NCBI GenBank assembly: GCA_017477505.1
Contig: JAFUVQ010000062.1
Coordinates: 48,370 to 112,369, forward strand
Length of the DNA stretch: 64,000 nucleotides
Direction of reading: 5' to 3'
Origin: Eubacterium sp.
GTDB lineage: Bacteria > Bacillota > Clostridia > Lachnospirales > Lachnospiraceae
A program made the position numbers and the translations under genes. Positions 8,619 through 17,800 of this stretch are shown one piece after another (position 1 is the first letter of the stretch; each line of letters opens with the position of its first letter). The notes beneath the pieces were generated by a model. It worked only from the letters and a program-made list of their open reading frames with translations, made no database searches and was not told where the DNA came from.

Positions 8619-9023
8619 TTAATCATCAAAACGAGCTTCGTCGAAGAGTTCGCCGTGCTTCTCATAGTGGGTGATGCGGGTTACGTGATTTTCTGCATCT
8701 ACGAAAACTACGCGAGGCGGATTCTCTTTGAATTCTTCAGGTGTCATGGAAGCATAGCTCATGATGATTACTTTGTCACCGACACTTACGCATCTTGCAG
8801 CAGCTCCGTTGAGGCATATCATACCTGTACCTCTCTCTCCTGCAATTACGTAGGTTTCAAGACGGTTTCCGTTATCTACATCAGCTATCTGAACCTTCTC
8901 GTATTCCACGAGTCCTGCACCATCCATAAGATCCTCATCTATGGTGATACTTCCTACATAATTGAGAGCCGCCTCTGTTACTACTGCTCTGTGAATCTTG
9001 CTCTTAAGTACATTTATCTGCAT
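8619..9023 (-). CDS. panD: Aspartate 1-decarboxylase (pyruvoyl enzyme)
   Basis: Makes beta-alanine from aspartate for pantothenate. It is synthesised as a proenzyme that cuts itself between Gly24 and Ser25 to form the pyruvoyl cofactor; the motif YVGSITID is exactly at residues 22-29. At 134 residues it matches the family. AAAGGA lies before the ATG. It sits between panC and coaBC in the operon, with a 135-base structured gap on the panC side. Confidence 0.97.
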   Translation of the reverse strand: MQINVLKSKIHRAVVTEAALNYVGSITIDEDLMDGAGLVEYEKVQIADVDNGNRLETYVIAGERGTGMICLNGAAARCVSVGDKVIIMSYASMTPEEFKENPPRVVFVDAENHVTRITHYEKHGELFDEARFDD

Positions 9024-9127
9024 AACTAATCCTTTCTACTACACGTTCCTGACTGTTCAGCCCGCTCATCACAAGACGCTGAACCAGCCGCTAGACTTCC
9101 ATCATAGTAATACGCCACCTGCCCGCA

Positions 9128-9145
9128 CATGCACTTCCGTGCATG
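9128..9145 (-). terminator. Small hairpin after panC
   Basis: CATGCAC and GTGCATG form seven perfect pairs around a four-base loop, 14 bases after the panC stop. A second pair of arms, GTTCAGC/GCTGAAC, lies further downstream in the same panC-panD gap. Neither has a U-tract, so they look more like message-processing or stabilising stems than terminators. Confidence 0.35.
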
Positions 9146-9158
9146 CACGGCACCGTGG

Positions 9159-10028
9159 CTACTGGTCATTTCTTTCAGAAATGACCGATGTCATAAAGTT
9201 GTCAATCAGCCTTACCTTATCATTTATCTTCACTGCGATGGCGCAGAGGATGTCGCCGACTACTGTATCGATGCTTTCCATAGTATTGTTGTCTACTATC
9301 TCAACGTAGTCAATAACTGCCATAGGCTCGCTCTCTATCATTTCTGTCATTGCCTGCTTGATGGTAGCTGCATCTCTTTCACCGGCTGCTATCATATCCT
9401 GTCCAAGCTTGATGGAACGTGAAAGCACGAGCGCCGCCTGTCTTTCTTCTGCATTCATGTATGTATTTCTGGAGCTCATAGCAAGCCCGTCTGCCTCTCT
9501 TACTATCGGACAACCTACAATCTCAAGCGGCATATTGAGATCCTTAACCATACGCTTTATAACTGCAAGCTGCTGTGCATCCTTCTGTCCGAAGTATGCT
9601 CTGTCAGGCTGTACGATGTTGAAGAGCTTGCTGACTACTGTACATACACCTCTGAAATGTACCGGCCTTGAAAGTCCGCAGAGATGATTTGTAAGTCCGT
9701 TCATATCTACAAATGAAACGAATCCATCTTTATACATTTCCTCCGGTTCCGGATTGAAGATCAGATCTGCACCTGTCTTTTCGCAGAGCTCTGCATCACG
9801 GTTCAGGTCTCTCGGATAGCTCTCGAGATCCTCTGTAGGGCCGAACTGCATTGGGTTTACGAATACTGATACTACTGTTCTGTCATTCTGCGCAACTGAT
9901 GCTGCTATAAGTGACTGATGTCCTGCATGAAGGTATCCCATTGTAGGAACAAGACCTACTGTAAGTCCTTCCTTTCTCCATGCCTTTACTGCTTCTCTTA
10001 CTTCATCTACTGTCTTTGCTATTTTCAT
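9159..10028 (-). CDS. panC: Pantothenate synthetase
   Basis: Condenses pantoate and beta-alanine through a pantoyl-adenylate. It belongs to the nucleotidyltransferase superfamily: MGYLHAGHQSL at 30-40 is the HIGH-type motif (His34, His37), and MSSRN is the KMSKS-like loop in the second half. At 289 residues it is slightly longer than usual because of a C-terminal tail (SVISERNDQ) whose codons form a ten-pair hairpin at 9164-9186. AAAGGA lies before the ATG. It is third in the panG-panB-panC-panD-coaBC operon, 14 bases after panB. Confidence 0.96.
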   Translation of the reverse strand: MKIAKTVDEVREAVKAWRKEGLTVGLVPTMGYLHAGHQSLIAASVAQNDRTVVSVFVNPMQFGPTEDLESYPRDLNRDAELCEKTGADLIFNPEPEEMYKDGFVSFVDMNGLTNHLCGLSRPVHFRGVCTVVSKLFNIVQPDRAYFGQKDAQQLAVIKRMVKDLNMPLEIVGCPIVREADGLAMSSRNTYMNAEERQAALVLSRSIKLGQDMIAAGERDAATIKQAMTEMIESEPMAVIDYVEIVDNNTMESIDTVVGDILCAIAVKINDKVRLIDNFMTSVISERNDQ

Positions 10029-10042
10029 TTTTCGTTCCTTTC

Positions 10043-10870
10043 TTAATACAGTTTATTCAAAACTTCATCTGAAATTGTGTATGTATGTTCTGCTGATGGG
10101 TAGGTTCCTGCTTTGACTTCGTCGTCATATGCTTTGAATGCTCCGACCATCTGCTCGGAAAGATTTGCGAACTGCTTTACGAACTTTGGTTTGTAGTCGC
10201 TGAACATTGCGAGCATATCTGCATACACGAGAACCTGTCCGTCTGTTCCGGCACCTGCCCCGATTCCGATTGTAGGGATGCTGAGTTCGTTAGTAATCTT
10301 TTCTGCAAGAGCTGCAGGAACACATTCAAGTACTACTGCGAAAGCGCCTGCCTCTTCTACTGCGTGTGCATCTTCGATAAGCTTTTTGGCCGCTTCAAGT
10401 GACTTACCCTGTACCTTGTATCCACCGAATGCGTTAATACTCTGTGGTGTAAGTCCTATGTGTGCGCATACAGGAATGCTCGCTCTTACTATTCCCTTTA
10501 TAACATCTGCCATCTCAACGCCGCCTTCAAGCTTAACAGCGCCGGCTCTGCCTTCCTTCATAAGACGCCCTGCATTTACTACTGCGTCATAGGTACTTGT
10601 CTGATATGACATGAATGGCATATCTATAATAACCAGTGCATTCTTTGCTCCTCTGGCAACTGCTGCACCGTGATGTATCATATCTTCCATGGTTACCGAA
10701 ACGGTATCCTCGTAGCCGAGCATTACATTTCCAAGTGAATCTCCGACAAGTATGGAGTTGATCCCTGCTGCGTCGACAAGCTTTGCTGTTGAATAGTCAT
10801 AAGCTGTAAGCATGGTAATCTTTTCCTGTCTATCTTTCATTTCCTTAAATGTAACGACTGAGTTCTTCAT
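10043..10870 (-). CDS. panB: 3-methyl-2-oxobutanoate hydroxymethyltransferase
   Basis: Adds a hydroxymethyl group from methylenetetrahydrofolate to 2-ketoisovalerate to give ketopantoate. The (beta/alpha)8 protein shows [19 protein letters not shown] (metal Asp), DMPFMSYQ and the [17 protein letters not shown] segment typical of PanB. An ATG at 10885 is also in frame, but it contains the ribosome site itself. The ATG at 10870 has GGAGGAG six bases before it and gives 275 residues, so I use it. Its 5' end overlaps panG by 26 bases, indicating translational coupling. Confidence 0.96.
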   Translation of the reverse strand: MKNSVVTFKEMKDRQEKITMLTAYDYSTAKLVDAAGINSILVGDSLGNVMLGYEDTVSVTMEDMIHHGAAVARGAKNALVIIDMPFMSYQTSTYDAVVNAGRLMKEGRAGAVKLEGGVEMADVIKGIVRASIPVCAHIGLTPQSINAFGGYKVQGKSLEAAKKLIEDAHAVEEAGAFAVVLECVPAALAEKITNELSIPTIGIGAGAGTDGQVLVYADMLAMFSDYKPKFVKQFANLSEQMVGAFKAYDDEVKAGTYPSAEHTYTISDEVLNKLY

Positions 10871-11681
10871 AGGCTTCTCCTCCATTCTTTATTCTTGCAA
10901 GCTTCAGCACTTCTGCTGCCAAAGCCGTGTAAGTATTCTTATCATCCTCATTCAGTGCTTCCAAATGAGCCTTTACCGTGACTGCATCTCCTCTTTCTAT
11001 GGGTCCGGTGAGCTGCTTTGCAGCTCCTTTACTGACAACACCTTTTGCATTGTCAAGGAACAGTCCCGAAAGTGCCGTGTGCGCATCCTCCTCGCTGAAA
11101 CCACATTCTGTAAGGAGTCTCTGGGCCATTGCGAAAATGCCGCAGACCATATTGCTGGCGAGACATGCAGAAGCATGATATTTCACTTTATCATGAGCAT
11201 TGATGATACTGTGCTTAAGTCCCATCTGATCAACCATAGCAACTATAGTATCCATGTACTTCTCATGACCTTCAATTGTTATAAATGCATTTTGGAAATC
11301 TTTGTACGATGTCAGCTTATCACTGACTGCATATATAGGATGAATCGAATAACCATACACCCCTGAAGAATCTGAATCGGTGAACACCGAGGATGTCATG
11401 GCACCACTTGTGTGGCATATTATCTTCCCTTCGATAGGAAGTCCTTTGAGGCCGTCAAAAACCTCTGCAATTGCTTTATCACTTACTGTAAGAAAAATGA
11501 TATCGCAATCATTAACCAAATCGTCTGTTCTCTCATAGCATAAAGTATCAGTAAATGTGGCAGCTTCACGGGCATGCTCTAAGTTTCGGCTGTAATATCC
11601 TGCAACATCAAGTCCATGCAGTTTCATATATTTGCCGAAGGTGCATCCTACCCGTCCTGCGCCGATGAATCCAATCTTCAT
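10845..11681 (-). CDS. panG: PanG-type ketopantoate reductase (Rossmann plus DUF2520)
   Basis: Probably reduces ketopantoate to pantoate, the step otherwise done by PanE. The N-terminal half is a Rossmann fold starting [12 protein letters not shown], with GxGxxG at residues 7-12; the C-terminal half is the all-helical DUF2520 domain. No panE is in the operon, and this gene lies first, overlapping panB. PanG was described as an alternative ketopantoate reductase in Francisella and some Firmicutes and, as I recall, belongs to this family, so context and family agree. An upstream in-frame start at 11717 exists, but the ATG at 11681 has AGGCGG eight bases before it and begins exactly at the Rossmann strand (278 residues). 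That ribosome site lies inside a hairpin. Confidence 0.85.
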   Translation of the reverse strand: MKIGFIGAGRVGCTFGKYMKLHGLDVAGYYSRNLEHAREAATFTDTLCYERTDDLVNDCDIIFLTVSDKAIAEVFDGLKGLPIEGKIICHTSGAMTSSVFTDSDSSGVYGYSIHPIYAVSDKLTSYKDFQNAFITIEGHEKYMDTIVAMVDQMGLKHSIINAHDKVKYHASACLASNMVCGIFAMAQRLLTECGFSEEDAHTALSGLFLDNAKGVVSKGAAKQLTGPIERGDAVTVKAHLEALNEDDKNTYTALAAEVLKLARIKNGGEAYEELSRYI

Positions 11682-11685
11682 ACCT

Positions 11686-11712
11686 ATCACCGCCTTTCTA
11701 TTGGCCGGTGAT
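11686..11712 (-). promoter_or_regulatory. Leader hairpin that buries the panG ribosome binding site
   Basis: In the message, ATCACCGGCC and GGCGGTGAT pair over nine positions with one bulged G and an eight-base loop. The panG Shine-Dalgarno AGGCGG (11690-11695) lies in the 3' arm, so the folded leader would block initiation. The stem ends four bases before the ATG. Confidence 0.6.
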
Positions 11713-11770
11713 GCCAAGACGCTTCAGTTTTTCTTAGGGTACAGTTTCTTTCGAATACCATCCAAGAAAG

Positions 11771-11799
11771 TTTATACTATGAAGCATCAAAAATGTAAA
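11771..11799 (-). promoter_or_regulatory. Promoter of the panG-panB-panC-panD-coaBC operon
   Basis: TTTACA (11794-11799), 17-base spacer and TATAAA (11771-11776) on the minus strand, each five of six to consensus. It gives a leader of about 80 bases to panG and lies downstream of the terminator of the hybrid sensor gene. Confidence 0.75.
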
Positions 11800-11854
11800 T
11801 GATTTATTTGTATTAATTTCAATACAACATATGCTGTTCACAAAATCTATATAT

Positions 11855-11886
11855 TGTGTTTTGGGACACTGAAGCCCCAAAACACA
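11855..11886 (-). terminator. Terminator of the hybrid sensor gene
   Basis: TGTGTTTTGGG and CCCAAAACACA form eleven perfect pairs around a ten-base loop, starting at the base next to the stop codon. The following stretch is AT-rich but has only a short T run. Confidence 0.7.
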
Positions 11887-14800
11887 TTAATACTTCAAAC
11901 TGATATAAGTATCAATCAACTCCTGTACTGTCTCGTAGTCTTTGTTCTTTACGCACTCGGTCATGGCTTCGAAGAAGTCCTGGTCGTCAGCGGTGTTGAT
12001 GTGATTTTTAAGATCCTTCAGGCGGCGGCGGAGGCGGGCGTCATCCTTCTTGGCGGCATAGTTTGACATGCTGTCGAGGTACTTTCTCGGAATGACATTT
12101 TCCGTATCACCGTCCATTGAAGCTACGGTCTGATTAATATCGCTTCCTCCTGACATTGAAGTTCCGGCTATATCACCTGCCGTAAGCGGAACCGCTGTTT
12201 CACCGATAGCGGCATTCTCTGCGTCTTTACTGAGTTCGGCCTTCAGCATGTTCTCGTACTCTTCGTCGGTCATCCCCTTGGTCTTATCCACGAAATCAAG
12301 ATACTCTCCTACCATGGTTACTATCTTCTTAAGATATACGGTAAATGCATGGAGGTTGTTCTTTACGTAGGTTCTGTTGCCGATATTGATGGCTGACTCG
12401 AGCTTTGTAGCTTCATTTGCAAGTCCTGCTGCACCGATATTGATGGCACCGTTTCTTATATTGTGAATCCTGTTTCTAAAACCGCGGAGGCTCTCATTGA
12501 ACAGTCCCGGAAGTTCCTTCGGATAGCTTTCATTCTGATTGTAAAATGCAGTGAGGACCTTGTTGTAAACCTCTATGCTTCCACCTATCTTCTCAAGTCC
12601 CATGGCAGTATCTATCTCACTGCCGAGTGCTGAAAGTCCGTCCCAGTATCTCGTTTCTGTTATGTATTTCGCAGTAACAGGCGGCTTCTCGAAAAGCTTA
12701 TAGGAAGGAAGATATTTCTTCAGTATGGATGCCACATGTCTTATATCCATAGGCTTGAGCATGACTTCACTGAAGCCTGCAGCTATAAGTCCGTCTCTGT
12801 CCTCACCGGTTGCATCCTCAGACATAGCTATAACAGGCAGCTTCTTGTACCTTGAACCGGTAAGCTCCCTTATCTCCTTCAAAGCATCCGAACCACTCAT
12901 GACCGGCATCACAGCATCCATGAATACGATATCGTATTTATTATTCATAACCATATCGATGGAGTTAACACCTGATGTCGCCACGTCAGTCTTTATCTCA
13001 AATCTGTTGAGGATAGAAACTGCAACCGTCCTGTTAACATCAACATCATCAACAACAAGTGCCGATACTTCCTTGGCCATCAGCTTCTCAGCCTCAGCCT
13101 CAGACATCATATATACATCGTCACTTTCAACCGTTGAATATATCTTTCTGTCACCCTTCTTCTCCATAAGAGAAAGGGTAAATGTAGAGCCGGCGCCATA
13201 AGTACTGTCTGCAACCAGCTCACCTCCCATAAGTTCGGAAAGCTTCTTTGCAACTGTAAGACTTACATTCATACGTCCATTTTCAGACTTCTGAATATCA
13301 AAAAGATTCTCCAGAGTTTCCGGTGTAAGTCCCACGCCGGTATCGGAAATGGTAAAGTTAATGGTCACCATATCCTTATCATTTGCATCACTGTAAGGGA
13401 AGCTATCTACAGAAAGTGTAACAGAGCCTTCCTTCGTATGCTTTATCGCATTATCAAGAAGTATGGTAAGTATATTTCTTATCTTATCATAATCACCGAG
13501 GAGGATATCAGGAATATCCTTGCCGAGGTCCACCATGAATCTTACAGGGCTCTCACCAAGATTATTCACCACATAATCTGATACATCACACATAAGAGTT
13601 GTTACGGAATAAGGTTCTTTCTTTGCAACCGCACGACCTGATTCGAGCTGGGCAAGTGCGATACTCTCGTCAACCAGTTCGATAATCTTATTTCCTGATT
13701 CTATAATACTGTCAAGACTCCTTCTCTCCTCGTCGGATTCAGGATTCATACTCCTTACATTTTCCGCAAGCCTTATGATGGAATTGATAGGAATCTTGAT
13801 ATCATTACTCATATTTGCAACAAAGTCAGTTCTTGCGGAGCTGGTCTTCACTGCATTTTCATGCTCTTTTGAAAGTCTGAGGAGCTCGTCCTCTTTACCT
13901 ATGAGCTGCTTTCTTAGCTTGATGGAAACCAGAACGATGGCACCGATAACCATAATCGAAACAACAACAAGCGCTATCCTGAAATAAATATTGTCAAGGA
14001 TTCCGTACTCCTTCTTCACTTCAAAAGTAACCGGAGTCTCACCTCTTACACCATCTCCGTTTTCAGCAATTATGGAGAATGTATAATGGCCACCCTCAAG
14101 ATTGGTATATACCACCTGCATCAGCTGATCACCATTGATAGTAACAGGTTCAGCATCAACGCCTCTCAGCATATACTCAACTTTTCCATTTTCATGATTC
14201 GCATAGGAAAGAAGGGCAAATGAAATTGTTACCCTGTTTACATCCTTAGGTATGGTAAGGCTTCCGCCTATCTGATCATAGAAGTATGTAGTACCATCGA
14301 CATCAATTGAGGAAACAGCGAATTTCGGTGTTGTTTCATTTATCTTTATATTACCGGTATCAAGTGTCATGACACCTTCGTTGCAGCAGATATAAAGAAT
14401 GCCATTTGTCCCGAGATAGCTCTTGGAATTGATGGTAATGGTTTTGAAAAGCCCGTCGCCGCTTGCCCAGTATCTTCCTGTTACGCCGCCCGCCTGAAGC
14501 AGTTCATCCTCAGATGTACGGAGTATACCCTTTGAACCGACTATCCATACCTCTTCACCGTTTATGATTATGCTATATATATTACTGGAATAATCCACAC
14601 TGGATATCTGACGTATGGAACCATCCATGACAAAAAGCCCGTTATCCGTTCCCAGATACAGACAGTTCTTACCTTCTGCTATACTTATGACGTTATCAGA
14701 ATTAAGACCCTGATCAGCATCATAATTCGTTACCTTTCCGTCTCTTATGGCATAAAGTCCGCCACCTTCGGAACCGGCATAAATAACTCCGTCATTAGCT

Positions 14801-16227
14801 TCGTAGATTATATTTATAGTGGAAAATGCAAGTCCATCCTCTTCCTTATAGGTTCTTTTTATTACATCATTTTCGCCGATAATGGCTATGCCTGCATCGG
14901 TTGCAACAGCGATGCTTCCGTCTTTCAGAACTGTAACATAATTGATGCGGTAACTCGGAAGTCCGTCATTACTTCCAAAGCTTCGTATAGTCTTGTCTTT
15001 TGTATTGTACCTTATAAGTCCTGAAATACGCGGTGTACATACCCATATATTTCCCTTCTTATCAGCGGTTATATAATTTACCTTTGAATCCGAAAGCATC
15101 TCGGTAAGTTCATTCTCAACTATATCACCTTTGGCATTCAGAATCTTCAGTCCTTTATCTGTTCCGAAATATGTTGCTCCGTTGTAAGTAAAAACAGAGT
15201 TAGTTATCTCCTCGGGAACTGAGCATGATTTGTTAAGATCGGAAAACTTACTGAGTGACATTTCCATAAGCCCGAGTCTGGATGAAGCAAACCAGAGATT
15301 CCCCTCATAGTCTACTATGGAGTCAGTGATATAACTGTCAACCAGGGCATCCTTGAGACTGAAATATTCCCCGGACTGGCTGAAATATCCGATACCGTTA
15401 TCCGCGGATATATAGATAACGCCATCATTTATATTTATATCATTTATGGATTCCTTGCCTGTAAGGAATGACTTATATTCAGTGAAGCTCTTAAGTCTGA
15501 TGATACTTCTGCCGCGGGTTCCGACATAAAGAAAGCTTTCTGACGCTTCTATACAGCTGAGTTCATCTTCTGTATATACTGATGACCTGGTCTCCTCAAG
15601 ATTCATCTCACTGTCGATGGAGAAAAGCGTATTTCCTCCTTCAATGCCCCAGACTTTGCCGTCATAAACCGTGAGGTCATTAATCTTCTTTCCGACAAGC
15701 TGATCCATCCTTGAGAGCGACATATCTTCTGTTGATGCCGTATACATTCCATATGCCGTGGCAACGAAAACAGTACCCTCAGGTGACACGCATACATCCA
15801 GGATATTCTTTACGCCGTTATAATAATCATTTGTAAAATGAAAGCTTTCACGGCCAAGTATATAGAAAAGGCCATAATTCTTTGTACATACCCAGAGACG
15901 TCCGAAATCATCCTGATACATGGAATTAATTACATAGACATCATCCCTGTCAGTATTCCAGAGATTGTATAGACGGAATTCATTTCCGTTATATCTGTAC
16001 AGCCCGGCATCGGTTCCTATCCAGATGTAACCTGACTTAGTCTGTAAAACTGCATTTACGCGATTACTGCCCAGGCCGTTATTTACATTATAGAGAATCT
16101 GATTGTACTTTGGTGAAATGATATCTCCCGCCGCATTTGAAACAAAACTTCCTGACATGCCAAGAAGGCATGCCATAAAGCATGCCGTTATGAGAATATA
16201 TGCTGTTATTCTTCTCACTCTTTTCAT
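11887..16227 (-). CDS. Giant hybrid two-component sensor (propeller, degenerate HisKA, HATPase, REC, HPt)
   Basis: A 1446-residue membrane sensor. Order: signal peptide (1-33); about fourteen two-component beta-propeller repeats (to ~640, blades with WIGT/GLYR/NVNDI-type motifs) and a Y_Y_Y domain; a transmembrane helix near 748-772; HisKA; HATPase_c with N-box LLDNAIKHT, DTGVGL and GAGSTF; a receiver with phospho-Asp 1104 (FMDAVMP); and an HPt-like helical bundle with His1255 (RIHNIRNGAINIG). The HisKA phosphoacceptor His is replaced: the motif reads MSNDIKIPIN with Asn808. The propeller architecture is known from carbohydrate sensors, but no DNA-binding output domain is attached. It starts 18 bases after the M18 peptidase stop with a weak ribosome site, suggesting low, coupled translation. 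Its ligand is unknown. Confidence 0.9.
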   Translation of the reverse strand: MKRVRRITAYILITACFMACLLGMSGSFVSNAAGDIISPKYNQILYNVNNGLGSNRVNAVLQTKSGYIWIGTDAGLYRYNGNEFRLYNLWNTDRDDVYVINSMYQDDFGRLWVCTKNYGLFYILGRESFHFTNDYYNGVKNILDVCVSPEGTVFVATAYGMYTASTEDMSLSRMDQLVGKKINDLTVYDGKVWGIEGGNTLFSIDSEMNLEETRSSVYTEDELSCIEASESFLYVGTRGRSIIRLKSFTEYKSFLTGKESINDININDGVIYISADNGIGYFSQSGEYFSLKDALVDSYITDSIVDYEGNLWFASSRLGLMEMSLSKFSDLNKSCSVPEEITNSVFTYNGATYFGTDKGLKILNAKGDIVENELTEMLSDSKVNYITADKKGNIWVCTPRISGLIRYNTKDKTIRSFGSNDGLPSYRINYVTVLKDGSIAVATDAGIAIIGENDVIKRTYKEEDGLAFSTINIIYEANDGVIYAGSEGGGLYAIRDGKVTNYDADQGLNSDNVISIAEGKNCLYLGTDNGLFVMDGSIRQISSVDYSSNIYSIIINGEEVWIVGSKGILRTSEDELLQAGGVTGRYWASGDGLFKTITINSKSYLGTNGILYICCNEGVMTLDTGNIKINETTPKFAVSSIDVDGTTYFYDQIGGSLTIPKDVNRVTISFALLSYANHENGKVEYMLRGVDAEPVTINGDQLMQVVYTNLEGGHYTFSIIAENGDGVRGETPVTFEVKKEYGILDNIYFRIALVVVSIMVIGAIVLVSIKLRKQLIGKEDELLRLSKEHENAVKTSSARTDFVANMSNDIKIPINSIIRLAENVRSMNPESDEERRSLDSIIESGNKIIELVDESIALAQLESGRAVAKKEPYSVTTLMCDVSDYVVNNLGESPVRFMVDLGKDIPDILLGDYDKIRNILTILLDNAIKHTKEGSVTLSVDSFPYSDANDKDMVTINFTISDTGVGLTPETLENLFDIQKSENGRMNVSLTVAKKLSELMGGELVADSTYGAGSTFTLSLMEKKGDRKIYSTVESDDVYMMSEAEAEKLMAKEVSALVVDDVDVNRTVAVSILNRFEIKTDVATSGVNSIDMVMNNKYDIVFMDAVMPVMSGSDALKEIRELTGSRYKKLPVIAMSEDATGEDRDGLIAAGFSEVMLKPMDIRHVASILKKYLPSYKLFEKPPVTAKYITETRYWDGLSALGSEIDTAMGLEKIGGSIEVYNKVLTAFYNQNESYPKELPGLFNESLRGFRNRIHNIRNGAINIGAAGLANEATKLESAINIGNRTYVKNNLHAFTVYLKKIVTMVGEYLDFVDKTKGMTDEEYENMLKAELSKDAENAAIGETAVPLTAGDIAGTSMSGGSDINQTVASMDGDTENVIPRKYLDSMSNYAAKKDDARLRRRLKDLKNHINTADDQDFFEAMTECVKNKDYETVQELIDTYISLKY

Positions 16228-16245
16228 ATCACGTTTCTGCGACTT

Positions 16246-17694
16246 CTAGGCTTCTCTTAAGAAAGCTTCGTAGCCCTTCTCAGTTTCGTAAATATCTGCT
16301 TTGGAAGTTACTTCCCAAGGTGCATGCATGGAAAGTACTGCTACTCCACAGTCTATAACATTCATGCCATATAATGCAAGTATATAAGCGATAGTTCCGC
16401 CGCCGCCAACATCAACTTTACCCAGCTCTGCAGTCTGATAATACACATGATTACCCTCGAGAATACCACGGAGTTTACCGATATATTCTGCATTTGCATC
16501 ATTGGAACCGGATTTTCCTCTGGCCCCCGTGAATTTATTGAATACCATACCGCGTCCGAGATAAGCTGCATTCTTCTTCTCAAAGAAGTTTCCATACAGG
16601 GGATCGTAACCTGCACTTACATCGGATGAAAGCATATTTGATGATGTAAGACATCTTCTGAGACGAAGTTCATCACTGATTTTTGAATCTTTCTTTGGAA
16701 GAAGATTGAGTATCTCAGCCACTATATTCTCAAAGAATCTTGACTGCATTCCTGTTGCTCCGACTGAACCTATCTCCTCTTTATCAACAAGAAGGGTACA
16801 TGATGTCTTCTTTACTTCTTCAACATTCAGCATAGCTTTAAGAGATGTAAATGCGCATACCTTATCATCCTGTCCGTAGGCAAGTATCATCGAACGGTCG
16901 ATGCCCATATCCCGTGGCCTGCCTGCCGGAACTACCTCTAGCTCTGCAGAAATAAAATCCTCTTCTTTAAGGCCGTATTTCTTTTCAAAGATATCAAGAA
17001 CCTGCTTCTTAACCATATCCTTCTCATTTTTCTTATCACTCTTCTTTGCATCGTCAGCACCGCCATCTTCGGAAGCATTTGTAATAACATACGGTCTTGA
17101 AGCTATAAGGAGATCAAGAGCTTCACCCTCAACAGCCTTCGCCGCCTTCTTGTCCATCTGTTCAGCAGCAAGATGAATAAGGATGTCAGTCACGCAGAAT
17201 ACAGGATCGTTCTCATCCTCACCGATATTAAATTCAACCACTGAACCGTCTGTCTTTGCAAATACACCATGAATGGCAAGAGGAAGTGTCACCCACTGGT
17301 ATTTCTTGATACCGCCATAATAATGAGTATCAAGGTAAGCAAGCTCACTGTCCTCATAGAGAGGATTCTGTTTAATGTCCATTCTCGGAGAATCTATATG
17401 AGCACCGAGGATATTCATGCCCTGCTCTATAGGGTCGCTGCCGATATTAAACATGGCTACGGTCTTACCCATATTTACGGCATAAACCTTATCACCTGCC
17501 TTAAGAGTTTCGCCCTTAGCGATAATATCATTTATATCTCTGTAGCCTGCCTTCACGGCAGCATCAACGATATACTTTACTCCTTCACGTTCAGTCTTTC
17601 CCTTAAACAGATAATCCTTATACTCGTCACAAAGCTCTTCAAGAGCCTTTACATCTTTCTCGTCATATGTCTTCCATGCATTTTTTCTTTCCAT
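16246..17694 (-). CDS. M18-family metallo-aminopeptidase
   Basis: Cytosolic zinc aminopeptidase of the M18 (aspartyl aminopeptidase) family, which removes N-terminal, often acidic, residues from peptides. Visible metal and catalytic landmarks are GAHIDSPRMD, the LVDKEEIGSVGATG segment with the paired Glu, and SMHAPWE near the C-terminus. At 482 residues it fits the clostridial M18 group, which carries a variable charged insert (here the DDAKKSDKKNEKD segment). GAGGG stands before the ATG. It follows argD after about 86 bases and precedes the hybrid sensor by 18. Confidence 0.92.
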   Translation of the reverse strand: MERKNAWKTYDEKDVKALEELCDEYKDYLFKGKTEREGVKYIVDAAVKAGYRDINDIIAKGETLKAGDKVYAVNMGKTVAMFNIGSDPIEQGMNILGAHIDSPRMDIKQNPLYEDSELAYLDTHYYGGIKKYQWVTLPLAIHGVFAKTDGSVVEFNIGEDENDPVFCVTDILIHLAAEQMDKKAAKAVEGEALDLLIASRPYVITNASEDGGADDAKKSDKKNEKDMVKKQVLDIFEKKYGLKEEDFISAELEVVPAGRPRDMGIDRSMILAYGQDDKVCAFTSLKAMLNVEEVKKTSCTLLVDKEEIGSVGATGMQSRFFENIVAEILNLLPKKDSKISDELRLRRCLTSSNMLSSDVSAGYDPLYGNFFEKKNAAYLGRGMVFNKFTGARGKSGSNDANAEYIGKLRGILEGNHVYYQTAELGKVDVGGGGTIAYILALYGMNVIDCGVAVLSMHAPWEVTSKADIYETEKGYEAFLREA

Positions 17695-17756
17695 GTTCTG
17701 TCCCTCACGTTAATCTCTGATTATTTCTGCTGTCAAATTTTTATCAGTTTTTATAC

Positions 17757-17800
17757 TATACTACGCCATACTATGCCGTACTACGATATACTATTTAAAC
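17757..17800. repeat. Short degenerate 10-bp repeats at the argD 3' end
   Basis: About four consecutive units of the form ATACTAYGCC / GTACTACGAT run across the argD stop codon and the first bases after it. The last codons of argD are written in this repeat. The units are imperfect, so this may be old slippage. Confidence 0.5.

Noticed and set aside
9164-9186. Ten-pair hairpin at the panC 3' end as a terminator
   Set aside because: It lies inside the panC coding frame before the stop and has no U-tract; it may simply be codon-driven.
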